Shown here one piece after another: positions 33,306 through 44,123 of a DNA stretch of 64,000 bases. A program made the translations under genes and the position numbers. Source of the DNA: Calendula officinalis (Eukaryota > Streptophyta > Magnoliopsida > Asterales > Asteraceae); contig OY970829.1 in assembly GCA_963853835.1 (NCBI GenBank), positions 9,530,446 to 9,594,445 of the forward strand, in the 5' to 3' direction. The number at the start of each line of letters is the position of its first letter. Positions within the stretch are counted from its first letter, which is position 1. A model generated the notes under the pieces. It was given only the letters and a program-made list of their open reading frames with translations, was not told the DNA's origin and did no database searches.

Positions 33306-36300
33306 ATGGCAACTCTAACATCTTTGAATGTTCAAACCAATCTCAAATATTCCGAATTTCACAATATGCGTGCCTTTCTAAAGAATCCCGACGGCACAAA
33401 AGATTTTCGTCCGATCGTAAAATTCTTGAAAAACTCTTATATACAGTTTGCTTTAACTGTAAAACCAACATCATATCAACAGCACTTGGTGGATTTCTGG
33501 ACCAATGCTGAGCAAACGGAAGGAACAACCATTTCAATGATCAAATCACAAGTAGATGGAAAACATATCACAGTAACAGAACAATCAATCAGACACCATC
33601 TACAACTTCATGACGATTCAGGTATGTCTACTCTTCCTAAGGAATACATTGCTGAAATTTTACAAAAAATGGGTTATGAGGGAAGACTCAATATAGTAAC
33701 CTTTCAAAAGGGTCTTCTCTCCCCTCAATGGAAATTCTTAGTACATACTATTCAGCATTGTATTTCTCCAAAAAGAAGTACTTGGAATGAGTTTAATAAG
33801 GCAATAGCCTCTGCTGTTGTCTGTTTATCCACAGACCAAGTCTTTAATTTTTCTCAAATGATTTTTGAAGGTATGTTGGGAAATCTAAGTTCTTCCAAAT
33901 TTTTAATGTATCCCAGATTTCTACAACATATCATAAATTGTGAATTACAAAACTTGTCAACTCCAAAAAATATTTTCATACTACCAGAGTTGAACAAGAA
34001 AGTTTTCTCAAATATGAGAAAACAATTTAAATTTTCGGGTAAGGAAACCCCTCTGTTTCCTAATATGATCAAAGATCATCCCCTTACTGGAGAAGGTTCA
34101 ACCATTGCTACAACCCAAGTTGAACCTCAACCCACTCCATCACCCCCAAAAACAGCCCAAACACCACCCCATCTAGCCACTCAATCACCAGCCCACACAG
34201 AAGTCCTGAATGTGTCCCAGGAACTTGATTTAAATCTGCAGAGTGCTACTCTTCACTCTGTGGAAGACCTGCCAGATAAAACCAAAAACATTTCCACACT
34301 TTATAAAAGAAAGAAATCTTTAAAGGACACTAGGGGACACATTGAGTCAAACCCCAGGCTCCAAGAGTTGTCCTCCAAGGAGGAGAAAGGACATGAGGCG
34401 AGGGCTTTCACTACTGATGCCCCAAAGGTGGGTGCACAGGACAGTGAAAACATAATTAGGACCCAGACCTCGGCAACTTTGAGTGATGACTCATTTGAGG
34501 AGTTACTCAAAGGACCCCGGTGCCAAGAAACCACAAAGGGGGGCATCTCTGCTTCTTCTAGGAAGAAGAGGATGTCTAAAAGACCCAATGAATCACCAAG
34601 AAGTGATGATGGCAGATCTTCTGAATTGATGGAAAGGATGGAAAACCTCAAAGCCAATGTACCTGTTAGTGAGCCCGATGATCTTGCTAGATGGAGTGAG
34701 GGCAGTATTAAAATCAACCAATTGACGGATAAAGTGGATTCTCTTAAATCCACTGTACAAGATTGTCTCAAGTATTTAACAAACCAAGGGAAAACAATGG
34801 CTGCCATGAAAAGGCATGTCAATACCATCAACAAGAGAATGAGGTTCTATGAGCAAAGGCTTCATCAACAAACCAAAATCATCAGAAAATTGAAGAAGAA
34901 ACTTGATGATAGTGAGGCTCCACCAGTTGAGCTCACTAAGGGGGAGAAGGATAATATACAGACCATGATTGATGAATCTATTGCAGCAGCAGCATCCTCC
35001 CTCTTAAATTTAAAAGAAACAGAAGTTGATGAAGGCCCAGAAATGATGGTAACTGAAGATGAACCAGTTACTACTGCTACAATGGAAGAACAAGTTGAAA
35101 AAGAAATACCAGTAGTAACCTCTACTACTGATATTATAGCAGTAGTAAATGAAGAAGAGGAAGTAAAAGCAGCAAATACTACTGATGCCCTATCAGTAGT
35201 AACTCCTGAAGTCACACCAGTAGTAACTACTCTGGTTACTACTGAAGAGGAAGAAATACAATTCCCAGAGCTGATTGAAAGAGAAAGACATGTCATCATC
35301 TCCAAACCACCAACACCTGATCAACCACTTATCATACCTGACATTGATGATAATGTGAATTGGTTTGAGGTAGATGAATGTACACTTCCTCCACACCCTA
35401 AAATTTTACCAGAAGGTCAACTACATTTGTTTTATCCAAAACTTCTGATGATGGGTATACCAGATATGAAATATATTCCACCTCCACCATCTGCTCACAT
35501 TGGAAAAGGAAAAGAAATATATGATGATGATTATCCAAACAGAGCTTTAGGACATCACATGGTAAACAAGATTAATCATGTAAGAACAGAAAAGCAATCC
35601 AGATGGAGAATTAAACACAGAAAATTTTTGGAGAAAGTGGAAATGTATCAAGCTTTAGTAGAAAAGAAAAAGAAAGTTCAAAGTGCAACTACTGTTCAAA
35701 TCAAAGATGTTCAGATAGAAGCCCAAGAAGCAGAATTCAAAAGGCTTAGAAAAGTAGAAGAAGAACATCTAAACTGTCTTGAAGATCTGGTGGCTGAATG
35801 TAAAAGAACAAAAGGTGATCTACCAGATGATATCTTTGAACAAAAGACACTTATGATAGACTTTCTTAAAACAAAAGGGCACAGTGCAAAATCTTTTGGA
35901 AGAATGAAGATGATATCTATAATTGAAAAATACTGCACTGCAAAGAAGAAAGACTTGGCTGAACAAGAAGCTGAAGAATCAAAGAAAGCCAAAACTTTAA
36001 TCCCAATCAGTCCAAATTTGCTCAAAGCTGGAAGTGTTTCAACTATTGGTGAACCTTCAACTCCCCAATCAAAGAAAAGAAAAACTGTTGATAAAGAACA
36101 AAGCTCAAAGAAGAAATCAAAATAAATTGTACCAGTTCTTGAAATGCCTATTGCTCCATTACAAAACAATCCAATTATTAACTGGAGAGTGATATAAAAC
36201 AATGTTATAGAAGTCATAAGGGAAGACAAAGTTGTACAGAGATTCACTGGATGGCTACCTTTAATCAGATCATATTCTAGAAGTGATGTAATCAAGCTTC

Positions 36301-36716
36301 TGATTATTGGAAAACCTAGAATGACCAAAAAATCATGGAAAGAATCTGGAGTTGGATACCTAACTAAAATGATAGATGCTGCATTTTATCCAGATAATTA
36401 TCCAGAACAATTTACTGATCCAGGTAATGTGTATGCTTGGAATGTCATTCCTACTACTAATATGTACTTCTTTGAGAAATCAGGCAAAGTGTGTGAATTG
36501 TACTTATATGAAAAAGAATATCCACATTCTGAGAAGACTATGTATCAGATATTCATAAACACTTTGATGAAACCCTATGATGCTGTTATGTTCCAAAACA
36601 AACTGAATTACTTTACAAAGAGGAACAGCAGATATATTATTGAACAAAGGCTTCAACAGAATCAAAGAACTCTTGAGAAAAGAAGAAGAGAAGAAGAGCA
36701 AAAGAAACTTGATTGA
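33306..36716 (+). pseudogene. Copia element A third gene (ORF3), function unknown, two stops
   Basis: From ATG at 33306 the frame is open for 939 codons to TAA at 36123, reaches a second TAA at 36195, and is open again to 36716. At the first stop element B reads CAA, so the ancestral protein was probably about 1130 residues. No enzyme motif is recognised. Residues about 1-230 are a globular domain (FALTVKP, LVDFWTNAEQ, LSPQWKFLVHTI, WNEFNKAIASAVV) distantly shared with ORF3 of element C and, from memory, with uncharacterised ORFs in Asteraceae retroelements. Then come a Pro/Ser/Thr linker, a basic coiled-coil-like region (about 490-540), a Val-Val/Thr-Thr linker built from the motif (about 588-648), and Lys-rich KKRK/KKKSK clusters near 925-939 that look like nuclear localisation signals. 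A nuclear role is plausible; an envelope role is not supported, as I see no signal peptide or membrane segment. Confidence 0.8.
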
Positions 36717-36736
36717 TTAAAAAGATAATCAATAAG

Positions 36737-36749
36737 TTTAGGGGGAGAT
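36737..36749 (+). other. Polypurine tract of element A
   Basis: TTTAGGGGGAGAT directly before the TG of the 3' LTR. The GGGGGAGA core is typical of Sirevirus-type Copia elements. Confidence 0.9.
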
Positions 36750-37366
36750 TGTTGGAGCAAAACACAGATCAACTTATTACTGATGCTGCAGTTAGTACTG
36801 ACATACTTAGTACTGATGGGGCAGAACATGTTACTACTGGAGAAGTTGATACTGATGATACTATAACTAAGTTACTACTGATCATGCAAAGATTGAAGAT
36901 ACTACTGATCTTAGTAGTTACTACTGACGATAGTTTCTGGACTTACTACTGATCACCAAGTTTACTACTGATGTTACATATTTACTACTGGTGATGAGTT
37001 TTACTACTGATACGCGTTTTTTGAAGAAAATCAAGTCCGAGATCTTCGTAGAGATAGTTATAGAATGTAAAATCAATGTATATTTTTATTATTCGATGTA
37101 AATCAAATCCTAGAATAACTAGGGTAAATAGTTTAGCTTCAAGGACTATTATAAATAGTTCCTTACGAATTGTAAACGTACGTGTGTATTGTTAACTTGA
37201 TAATATACATTGAAGCTTTTTGTGAAACTGTGTTCATAATACTTTGCATGTTATTTACAGTTCATTGTTCTTAATTACATTGATATAGTGTTGATCCGCT
37301 GCAACTTCTATATTCAATTAGATCTAAGGTGTTTATTAACTTGTCTATAGTTAATCGATCCTGACA
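36750..37366 (+). repeat. 3' LTR of Copia element A
   Basis: 617 bp, the same as 25946-26562 except for three transitions. Followed directly by the target duplication AGTTG (37367-37371). Confidence 0.95.
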
Positions 37367-38364
37367 AGTTGTACATCGAGTTATCACATTTTAAAATATC
37401 AGCATTATATTGACCATTGAACATTATACCAGACAACTTTTAAAATTGTTGTTACATGTTTTTATATATTCCTACTAAATTATTTAATAAATTTTATTCA
37501 ACATTTAGTTCTCAATAAAAAATATTAATAAAACATTATTAGACGGGTAATGCTAGTTCGGTTGGCAACCTAAGCCATTCAGTTTGCATGCACTGTTGGC
37601 ATGTCCCTTCGGTGGAAATATTCAAATATTCGAAGCAATTGTCCTTCATTAAGATAGTAAATTAGTCTTACAATTGTCCTCAAGACTGAGTGTGGTATTT
37701 TTCAGACACACATTAAAGTTACTACAACCATGTAACTATTGATCACACTCTAATCCCTCATGGGGATAGTGATCCTCAATCATTGTTTGTGACTTTGTTC
37801 AGTTAGTGTAGTGAGATGATTAAGCCTCTGAATATAGGGTTACATTCAGTCAGATTATCTAAAATACCTCTGTCAGATCATCTTTTAACTTTATATGTTT
37901 ATCTTCATTAAATCCCTAATATATTAGAGTTACATTCAGTGATCAAACACTAACATATGTCTACTAAAATTAAAGATTAACAAACATTCAAATATTCATA
38001 CACATAAAAGGATGTTGATAAAAAATTAAATTAATTTGCAAATTAGATTTCAAATAAGGGTTTTATTAAGGGATGTCACTAACATGCATGAAAGACTTGT
38101 ACATTCATTGACAATGTATTGATCCTAAAATTCAGGGGGCGGTTTTATATCTATTTTGTCTTGATAAGTGTTGTCATTATCATATTCCTTCAAATAATAA
38201 GTATAATTAAATTTAAAAATAATTTGAAAACAATATGTTTAAAAGTGTCATATACTAATGTATGTCTATTAAATTTTTCAAGAAGTTTAGACCTCGTAAC
38301 ATTGAAGAACTCAAGTTAGGGATTTGAAAAATCAATTAATTTACAACAATCACCCTATTATCAC

Positions 38365-38740
38365 CCATGACGGTTTCCATTGGAACAAATTGGCACCCTT
38401 CAAAATTAACATTCTTGCTTGTGGAGAATTATCTAAAGAAGACTACCCACTAGAATCTCGACTCCATTAGATGTCTGAGTTGTGACGACATCCATGAAGA
38501 TGAATATCACATTTTCCAACATAGAGTACGACCTTTAGGAGAATCTTAATGCTTCGAACATAGAGTACGACCTTTTGGATTATTTGGAAATTTAGAAACG
38601 CCATGACCTTTGATTTCAAAAAACCATGGAAAGATCTATTAGGAGTAGATGTGAAATTTACTCATGGTTTTGGGTTAATAGAAAGGAAAAATATAAATTT
38701 AAGTTGGCTTGAGTGGAGCAATATTAATCAATGTTTCTAG
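38365..38740 (+). pseudogene. LINE (non-LTR retrotransposon) 3'-end remnant
   Basis: A broken frame around 38380-38520 resembles the Cys/His zf-RVT region that follows LINE reverse transcriptase (LAPFKINILA, then Cys and His residues in DIHEDEYHIF). From 38576 an open stretch of 54 codons ends with TAG at 38738 and reads WIIWKFRNAMTF and later LSWLEWSNI, matching the common C-terminal W-RFRN and LSW-EW pattern of plant LINE ORF2. It has frameshifts and stops and is a fossil. Confidence 0.5.
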
Positions 38741-38779
38741 TATTTTTTTTAACAGTTAAAGATTATATAAATTACTATA

Positions 38780-39092
38780 CTTCCTCCGATTCAAAATAAG
38801 TGATACACTTTGGGTTTCACGGTTTTTGAGGCAAAAGATTACAATGATAATTATATTAGATTAATTGGATGGTTAGTGGGGTATGGGTCCCACACTTTTT
38901 GAATAAAGTGGGGTTAATGATGTTTAAAAGTAAAAAGTAAGGGTAAAGAGGTCATTTCACTTTGTTAAAGTAGATAGTTAGTAGGTGAGGGTCCCACTTT
39001 TTTTGCCAAATAAGGTAATTTTTCAAAGTGTATCACTTATTTTGAATCACCCTAAAAAGGAAAGTGTGTCACTTATTTTGAATCGGAGGAAG
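38780..39092. mobile_element. Stowaway-like MITE (313 bp)
   Basis: Inverted ends CTTCCTCCGATTCAAAATAA and TTATTTTGAATCGGAGGAAG match perfectly and are flanked by TA (38778-38779 and 39093-39094). It is related to the element at 23348 and lies about 730 bp upstream of the pectinesterase ATG. Confidence 0.9.
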
Positions 39093-39767
39093 TATATAGC
39101 AAGGAGCTAGAGAAGAGAGATATAAAAACGTCATGTAAGATGGGGATTACAACACCACTCTAATCAATTTATAAATATATTTTCCCCCTATTTGTGGATC
39201 AAAGAAAAGAGACAAAATTTGACATCATCGTTATTGAAAAGTGGCATTTGAGACAAAATTTCCCCTATTTCCGCTATAAAAATTATTATAGCTGAGCGCG
39301 GTAACCATTTTACTTGTTATTAAAAAGTGGCATTTGAGAAAATAATTCGTTTTAATAGTTTCAACTTTCAAGCCTTCTATTCAGTAGAAGACCTGCGAAC
39401 TCTTCTCCAGGCCCAAGAAGGATTGGTAGTCCGCTAGGCCGCCCTAATAACATGAGGGCTTTGATTTGCATAATGGGCCGCCCTATTAACATTAGTAGAT
39501 GATTAATGAGCATTAACATTTCTCAGGCACATGTTTGAAATACATTTATAAATTATGAAACAGTGTGAAAGATATAGTGAGACTTGAAAACAATTTAGAA
39601 AGCTTCCGGGCAAATAAGTTCTGCCTTGGAACATACCCAAGAATATTATCATGTTACTCTACCTAAAAGCATAACTTCAACTTTCTCTTGGCAAAAGAGA
39701 ATACATTTCTATTTCAAGGAAAACCTTTTCTTCAATTACAAACATTCGCTTATTCAATTTGGCACAA

Positions 39768-39774
39768 TATAAAT
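39768..39774 (+). promoter_or_regulatory. TATA box of the pectinesterase gene
   Basis: TATAAAT, 52 bp upstream of the ATG at 39826, implying a short 5' leader. Confidence 0.55.
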
Positions 39775-39825
39775 GAGCTTCTTTTCTTTTCGTAGTTTAA
39801 CATTGCCAATTCATTTGTAGCCATT

Positions 39826-41905
39826 ATGGCACTCCCTAGTTTTGTTCTTTTAACTATTATATTCTCACCCTTGATCATACTTGTATCCTCTCAAACCCTA
39901 AGCCATCAAGAACAAACCATGGAGAATCCCTTGATTCTTCAAGCTTGTAGCAATATTAAGGACCGAAACGCGTGTCTTTCAAACCTGAAATCATTTCTTG
40001 ATGACCATAGTTCGGTCAAACAAAAGCCCGACTCAATCTTGAAAGCCGCCTTGAAGGCAACCCTCAACGAGACACAACGCGCCATGCAAAAGTTCACCAA
40101 GTTCACTTCCTTGTCCTCAAGTTCACGAGAACAAATAGCGATCGAGGATTGCAAGGAGCTCATTGACTTCTCGGTTTCCGAGCTCGCGTGGTCCATAGCC
40201 GAGATGAAGATGGTTCATGCCGGCTCACAAAACCGTCATTCCCATGGGAACCTAAAAGCATGGCTAAGTGCCGCATTAAGCAACCAAGATACTTGCCTTG
40301 AAGGATTTGAAGGCACGAATAGACACCTTGAGAGCTTTATTAGAGGAAGTCTAACACAAGTTACACAACTAATCACCAATGTATTGGCTTTATATACTCA
40401 ATTGCATACTTTACCCTTCAAACCACGTCCCAATTATGGTGGTAAAACCAATACCTTCTTTCCAAAATGGATGAACGAAGGCGATAAGGAACTAATGGTT
40501 GCGAGTCCAAATGGCGGGATGCATGTCGATGTGGTGGTGGCGTTGGATGGGTCGGGACGTTATCGTTCGATTTCTGAAGCGATTAATGATGCTCCGAATT
40601 ATAGTAATAGGAGATATGTTATATATGCGAAAAGAGGAATATATAAAGAGAATATAGATATGAAGAAGAAGAAGACCAACATAATGCTTATAGGAGATGG
40701 CATCGGAGCCACCGTGGTGACCGGAGATCGGAACTTCATGCAGGGATGGACTACGTTTCGAACGGCCACAGTTGGTAAGAAACTCTAATCCAATCTTCTT
40801 CTACGTAACATGCTTGGTAATCAAATACTACATTCGTCCCAAAATAATTATCCACGGAAATAAATCATACAGTTTAAGAAAAGTACAAATTAAGTTCTAT
40901 CTTTACCAAATAATTTATTGGTGAAAATTTTTAGTTAACAATAATTTTAGAACAAATAAAAAAGAAAACATAGACAATACGATGGAGTATATAATCTTTT
41001 TAACATACAATACACCTTTTTTTAACGGCTAGCTTGCTTCACATTGTAAATAATTTGTTTTTTTTCTATAAAGTGAAACTTTAACGAATTTGTCAACTAT
41101 TTAATTCATTCAAGTTAAACAAATAAAAAGGTGGCATGCATGCTTCGATCTTCGTGATCGATAATAAACATTTATTTTACAACTATACACTACATGACAT
41201 TATTATTCATTTTATATGGTGCATGTAATTAAAGCCGTCTCCGGCAGAGGATTTATAGCACGTGACATCTCGTTCCGCAACACCGCCGGCCCTCAAAGCC
41301 ACCAAGGTGTCGCACTCCGTGTGGATTCCGACCAATCCGCATTCTACCGATGCAGCATGGAAGGCTATCAAGACACCCTCTACGCACATTCTCTCCGACA
41401 ATTCTACCGAGAATGCACCATTTCAGGCACCATCGACTTCATATTCGGTAACGGTGCAGCCGTCCTCCAAAACTGCAAAATCTACACTCGAGAGCCCTTA
41501 GCACTTCAAAAAGTCACCATCACGGCCCAAGGCCGAAAAAACCCTAATCAAAACACGGGTTTTTCAATCCAAGATAGCTTCGTTTACGCCACGAAACCGA
41601 CTTATTTGGGGAGACCATGGAAAGAATATTCTAGAACCGTGTTCATGAACACGTACATGAGCTCAATGGTGCAGCCGAGAGGGTGGCTCGAGTGGTATGG
41701 GAGCTTTGCATTGACCACATTGTGGTATGGGGAGTATAGGAACTATGGTCCGGGTGCATCGTTGGCTGGACGGGTTCGGTGGCCTGGTTACCATGTGGCG
41801 ATGGATGCATCAACGGCTGATTCTTTTACTGTTCGGCGGTTTATAGATGGGATGTCATGGTTGCCATCGACTGGAGTCACATTTTCAGCTGGTTTATCTA
41901 AATAA
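39826..41905 (+). CDS. Pectinesterase with pectinesterase-inhibitor pro-region, two exons
   Basis: Exons 39826-40774 and 41235-41905 join in phase 1 (GTTG|GTAAG to TAAAG|CC) and give 539 residues, normal for this family. The N-terminus is a hydrophobic signal sequence (LLTIIFSPLIILVSS). Residues about 35-190 are the inhibitor-like pro-region (CSNIKDRNACLSNL, AIEDCKELIDFSV, WLSAALSNQDTC). Residues about 230-530 are the catalytic right-handed beta-helix: DGSGRYRSISEAI, GIYKEN, GRGFIARDISFRNTAGP, HQGVALRV, YQDTLYAHSLRQFY, GTIDFIFGNGAAV and YLGRPWKEYSRTV. The catalytic Asp residues are in QDTLY and DFIFG and the Arg in LGRPW, all present. The usual QAVALRV reads QGVALRV, a Gly for Ala change. It removes methyl esters from cell-wall homogalacturonan after secretion. 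It appears functional. Confidence 0.95.
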
Positions 41906-42331
41906 CTGATTTTATGTACACCGATTTGTTAAGTTGTTCTAATTAAGTACATAATCATTATTTGTGCTCTGTGTATATATGCAGAGCTAACGAATATTCT
42001 TTACGTGAATACAAAGATGTGTTATTTCGCAAATGTTTGTAGGCTAAGGCTTAATCTTCTTATTTCTCATATTTTTCCTTATATATATAATGCATTTGGA
42101 CTTTCTGAAATAGCAAGTTTTAATTTTCAGCATATCAGACTTTTCCAAATAAGCAGGCTGAATACTCTGGTCATGACCAGGTGCATGGAAAAAATGAACT
42201 TGCACGAGTCCACGAGTCCAAGAGTCAAGTGTGTATCATTCACAGAGCAATTCTCACTAAATAATTAAAACCATATAGTTTTGTCTAATTAACGGCTGTA
42301 AAATAACATATAGTTTTGTAAGCCCTATAAG
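41906..42331. other. 3' flank of the pectinesterase gene up to element B
   Basis: Presumed 3' UTR and short AT-rich flank. The open frame 42005-42268 has no similarity I recognise. Element B begins 427 bp after the stop codon; the five bases before it are ATAAG. Confidence 0.5.
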
Positions 42332-42941
42332 TGTTGGAGTAAATCACATGTCAACTTAATACTGATGCTGCAGTTAGTACTGATCATGGTTACTACTGGT
42401 GACTACTATGATTGTTACTGATGGGGCAGAAACTTACTACTGATGAGTTGATACTGGTGAAGACTATAACTTATAGTTACTACTGATCTTAGTAGTTACT
42501 ACTGACGTTGTATCTGGACTTGCTACTGATCACCAGACTTACTACTGACGTTACATATTTACTACTGGTGATTGGTATTACTACTGGTATACGTTTTGGA
42601 AGCATATCAAGTCCGAGATCTTCGCAGAGATAGTTATAGAATGTAATTCAATGTATATCTTTATAATTCGAATGTAAATCAAGTCCTAGAATAACTAGGG
42701 TAAATAGTTTAGCTTCAAGGACTATTATAAATAGTTCCTTACGAATTGTAAACGTACGTGTGTATTGTGAATCAATAATATACATTGAAGCTTTTTGTGA
42801 AACTGTGTTCTTAATATTTTCGCTTATTGTTTTACAGTTCATTGTTCTTAATACATTGATATAGTGTTGATCCGCTGCAACTTCTATTATCAATTAGATC
42901 TAAGGTGTTTATTAACTCTTCATAGTTAATCGATCCTGACA
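42332..42941 (+). repeat. 5' LTR of Copia element B (610 bp)
   Basis: Begins TGTTGGAGTAAATC and ends CTGACA. U3 carries seven ACTACTG copies in a different arrangement from A, followed by the TATA box TATAAATAG at 42726-42734. Confidence 0.9.
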
Positions 42942-42943
42942 AG

Positions 42944-42955
42944 TGGTATCAAAGG
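42944..42955 (+). other. Primer-binding site of element B, mutated
   Basis: Reads TGGTATCAAAGG instead of TGGTATCAGAGC: two mismatches, at positions 9 and 12, from the initiator-Met site kept in A and the Gypsy element. Confidence 0.75.
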
Positions 42956-43029
42956 TTATTGGTTCTAGATCTACGATTTTTAAGAATAATAAAAAAGTTT
43001 TAATCTTTAAAACACACACATTATTAATC

Positions 43030-43543
43030 ATGACTGATAATAATGAAAGCACTCAAACTAATAAAATCCCTATACTCACTCCCAATAACTTTGGGATGTG
43101 GAAGAATCGAATTAAGCAATACATGCTTATTACTGATTATTCCATGTGGGAAGTTGTCATGGAAGGAAACAAAACTGGTCCTGGTCAAGCAAGCAGTTCT
43201 GCAACTGAAGCAGACAAACTCAAATGTGAGAAGGAGAAGAAAGACAACGGCATCGAACTCAAAACTCTAAGCACTCTCTTACTGGCCATTCCTAATGACT
43301 ATCAACATCTCTTTGTTGAATATGATGATGCAAAGGTGCTGTGGCAAGCACTAGAGAAGAGATTCGTTGGCACCAAGAGCACCAAGAGGAACATGAAGTC
43401 TGTTCTCAAACAAGACTTTGAAAACTTCAAAGGAAAGCCCAATGAGACACTCACTCAAGTATTTGACAGATTCAACAAGCTAATTGGTGAACTTAACCAG
43501 GTTGGGGTTAAGATGGATCAAGAAGATGTCAACATGAAGTTCC
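43030..43543 (+). pseudogene. gag: Copia element B gag, 5' part, interrupted by element C
   Basis: From ATG at 43030 (MTDNNESTQTNKIP) the capsid domain is nearly the same as in A. It stops after 171 codons plus one base, where element C begins at 43544. The remainder of the gene lies at 55007-57036. The last five bases, GTTCC, are the target duplication of C. Confidence 0.9.
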
Positions 43544-44039
43544 TGTTAGGTCACAACAACCCTGGTTTATAATGTTAATTGATAGATTATTATACTTAGA
43601 GAAATATTAGAGTGATAACACAAGAATATAGTCAATGTATAAATCCACTAAGTGTGGCTTGTTGCGGAATAACAAGACCACTGATCAATTACAAAAGATG
43701 TGAATGTGTAAAGTAAATTGGTAAGTTCTCCTTTGCAAGATGATCTCTATTTATAATGTTATAGAGATCTTACATAATGAGCAAAGGAGTAACCGAAGGA
43801 CTAAGTAAGGAAAATGACTAAGATCAAGGGATTTGATCTTAGTCCGTTACTATACTGAGTATCACTCAGTCCTTCTACTCAGTATCACTATCTGATACTG
43901 AGTACTGATACTGAGTTCCAATACTGATCACTCAGTATCAGACCTAAACTTAGCTATATTATTCTACATATTAATCAAAGCTAGCCTAGGTTGTTTTGTT
44001 ATCTTAAGATCTAAAGGGGTAAGGCTTTTTGCCTTAACA
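43544..44039 (-). repeat. 3' LTR of Copia element C
   Basis: 496 bp, TGTTAGG to CCTTAACA on the plus strand. Two substitutions separate it from 54506-55001. Contains the GATACTGAG/CTCAGTATC cluster. Confidence 0.95.
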
Positions 44040-44052
44040 ATCTCCCCCTATC
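44040..44052 (-). other. Polypurine tract of element C
   Basis: Minus strand reads GATAGGGGGAGAT, ending against the LTR at 44039. It shares the GGGGGAGA core with element A. Confidence 0.88.
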
Positions 44053-44123
44053 TAATGATAACAGAACAATTTACAAAGAGATAAACAAAAATTACAACAG
44101 CATAGGTAACAATATCTTCTTCT

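Larger units (their letters stand above)
25946..37366 (+). mobile_element. Ty1/Copia element A, Sirevirus-type, complete (11421 bp)
   Basis: Two 617-bp LTRs differ at three positions, and a perfect 5-bp target duplication AGTTG flanks the element (25941-25945 and 37367-37371). In order: initiator-Met primer site, gag with two zinc knuckles, pol with protease, integrase, RT and RNase H (integrase before RT is the Copia order), a motif-rich spacer, a third long gene (ORF3) and a GGGGGAGA purine tract. Length, a third gene after pol and the tract type fit the Sirevirus (SIRE/Maximus) group. Gag has one nonsense codon and ORF3 two; pol is open. The insertion is young but probably not fully autonomous. 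Confidence 0.95.
37372..39825. other. Intergenic region between element A and the pectinesterase gene
   Basis: Holds a LINE remnant and a Stowaway-like MITE, listed separately, then the promoter region of the pectinesterase gene. I see no gene in 37372-38360. A short direct duplication around CATAGAGTACGACCTTT lies at 38519-38576. Confidence 0.6.

Noticed and set aside
34865..35305. Minus-strand frame rich in Ser/Val/Thr
   Set aside because: It is the antisense of the motif-rich ORF3 linker; low complexity explains the open frame.
33306..36125. Envelope-like gene in element A
   Set aside because: Position after pol fits the env-like genes reported in some Sireviruses, but I see no signal peptide or transmembrane segment, and the basic clusters point to the nucleus.
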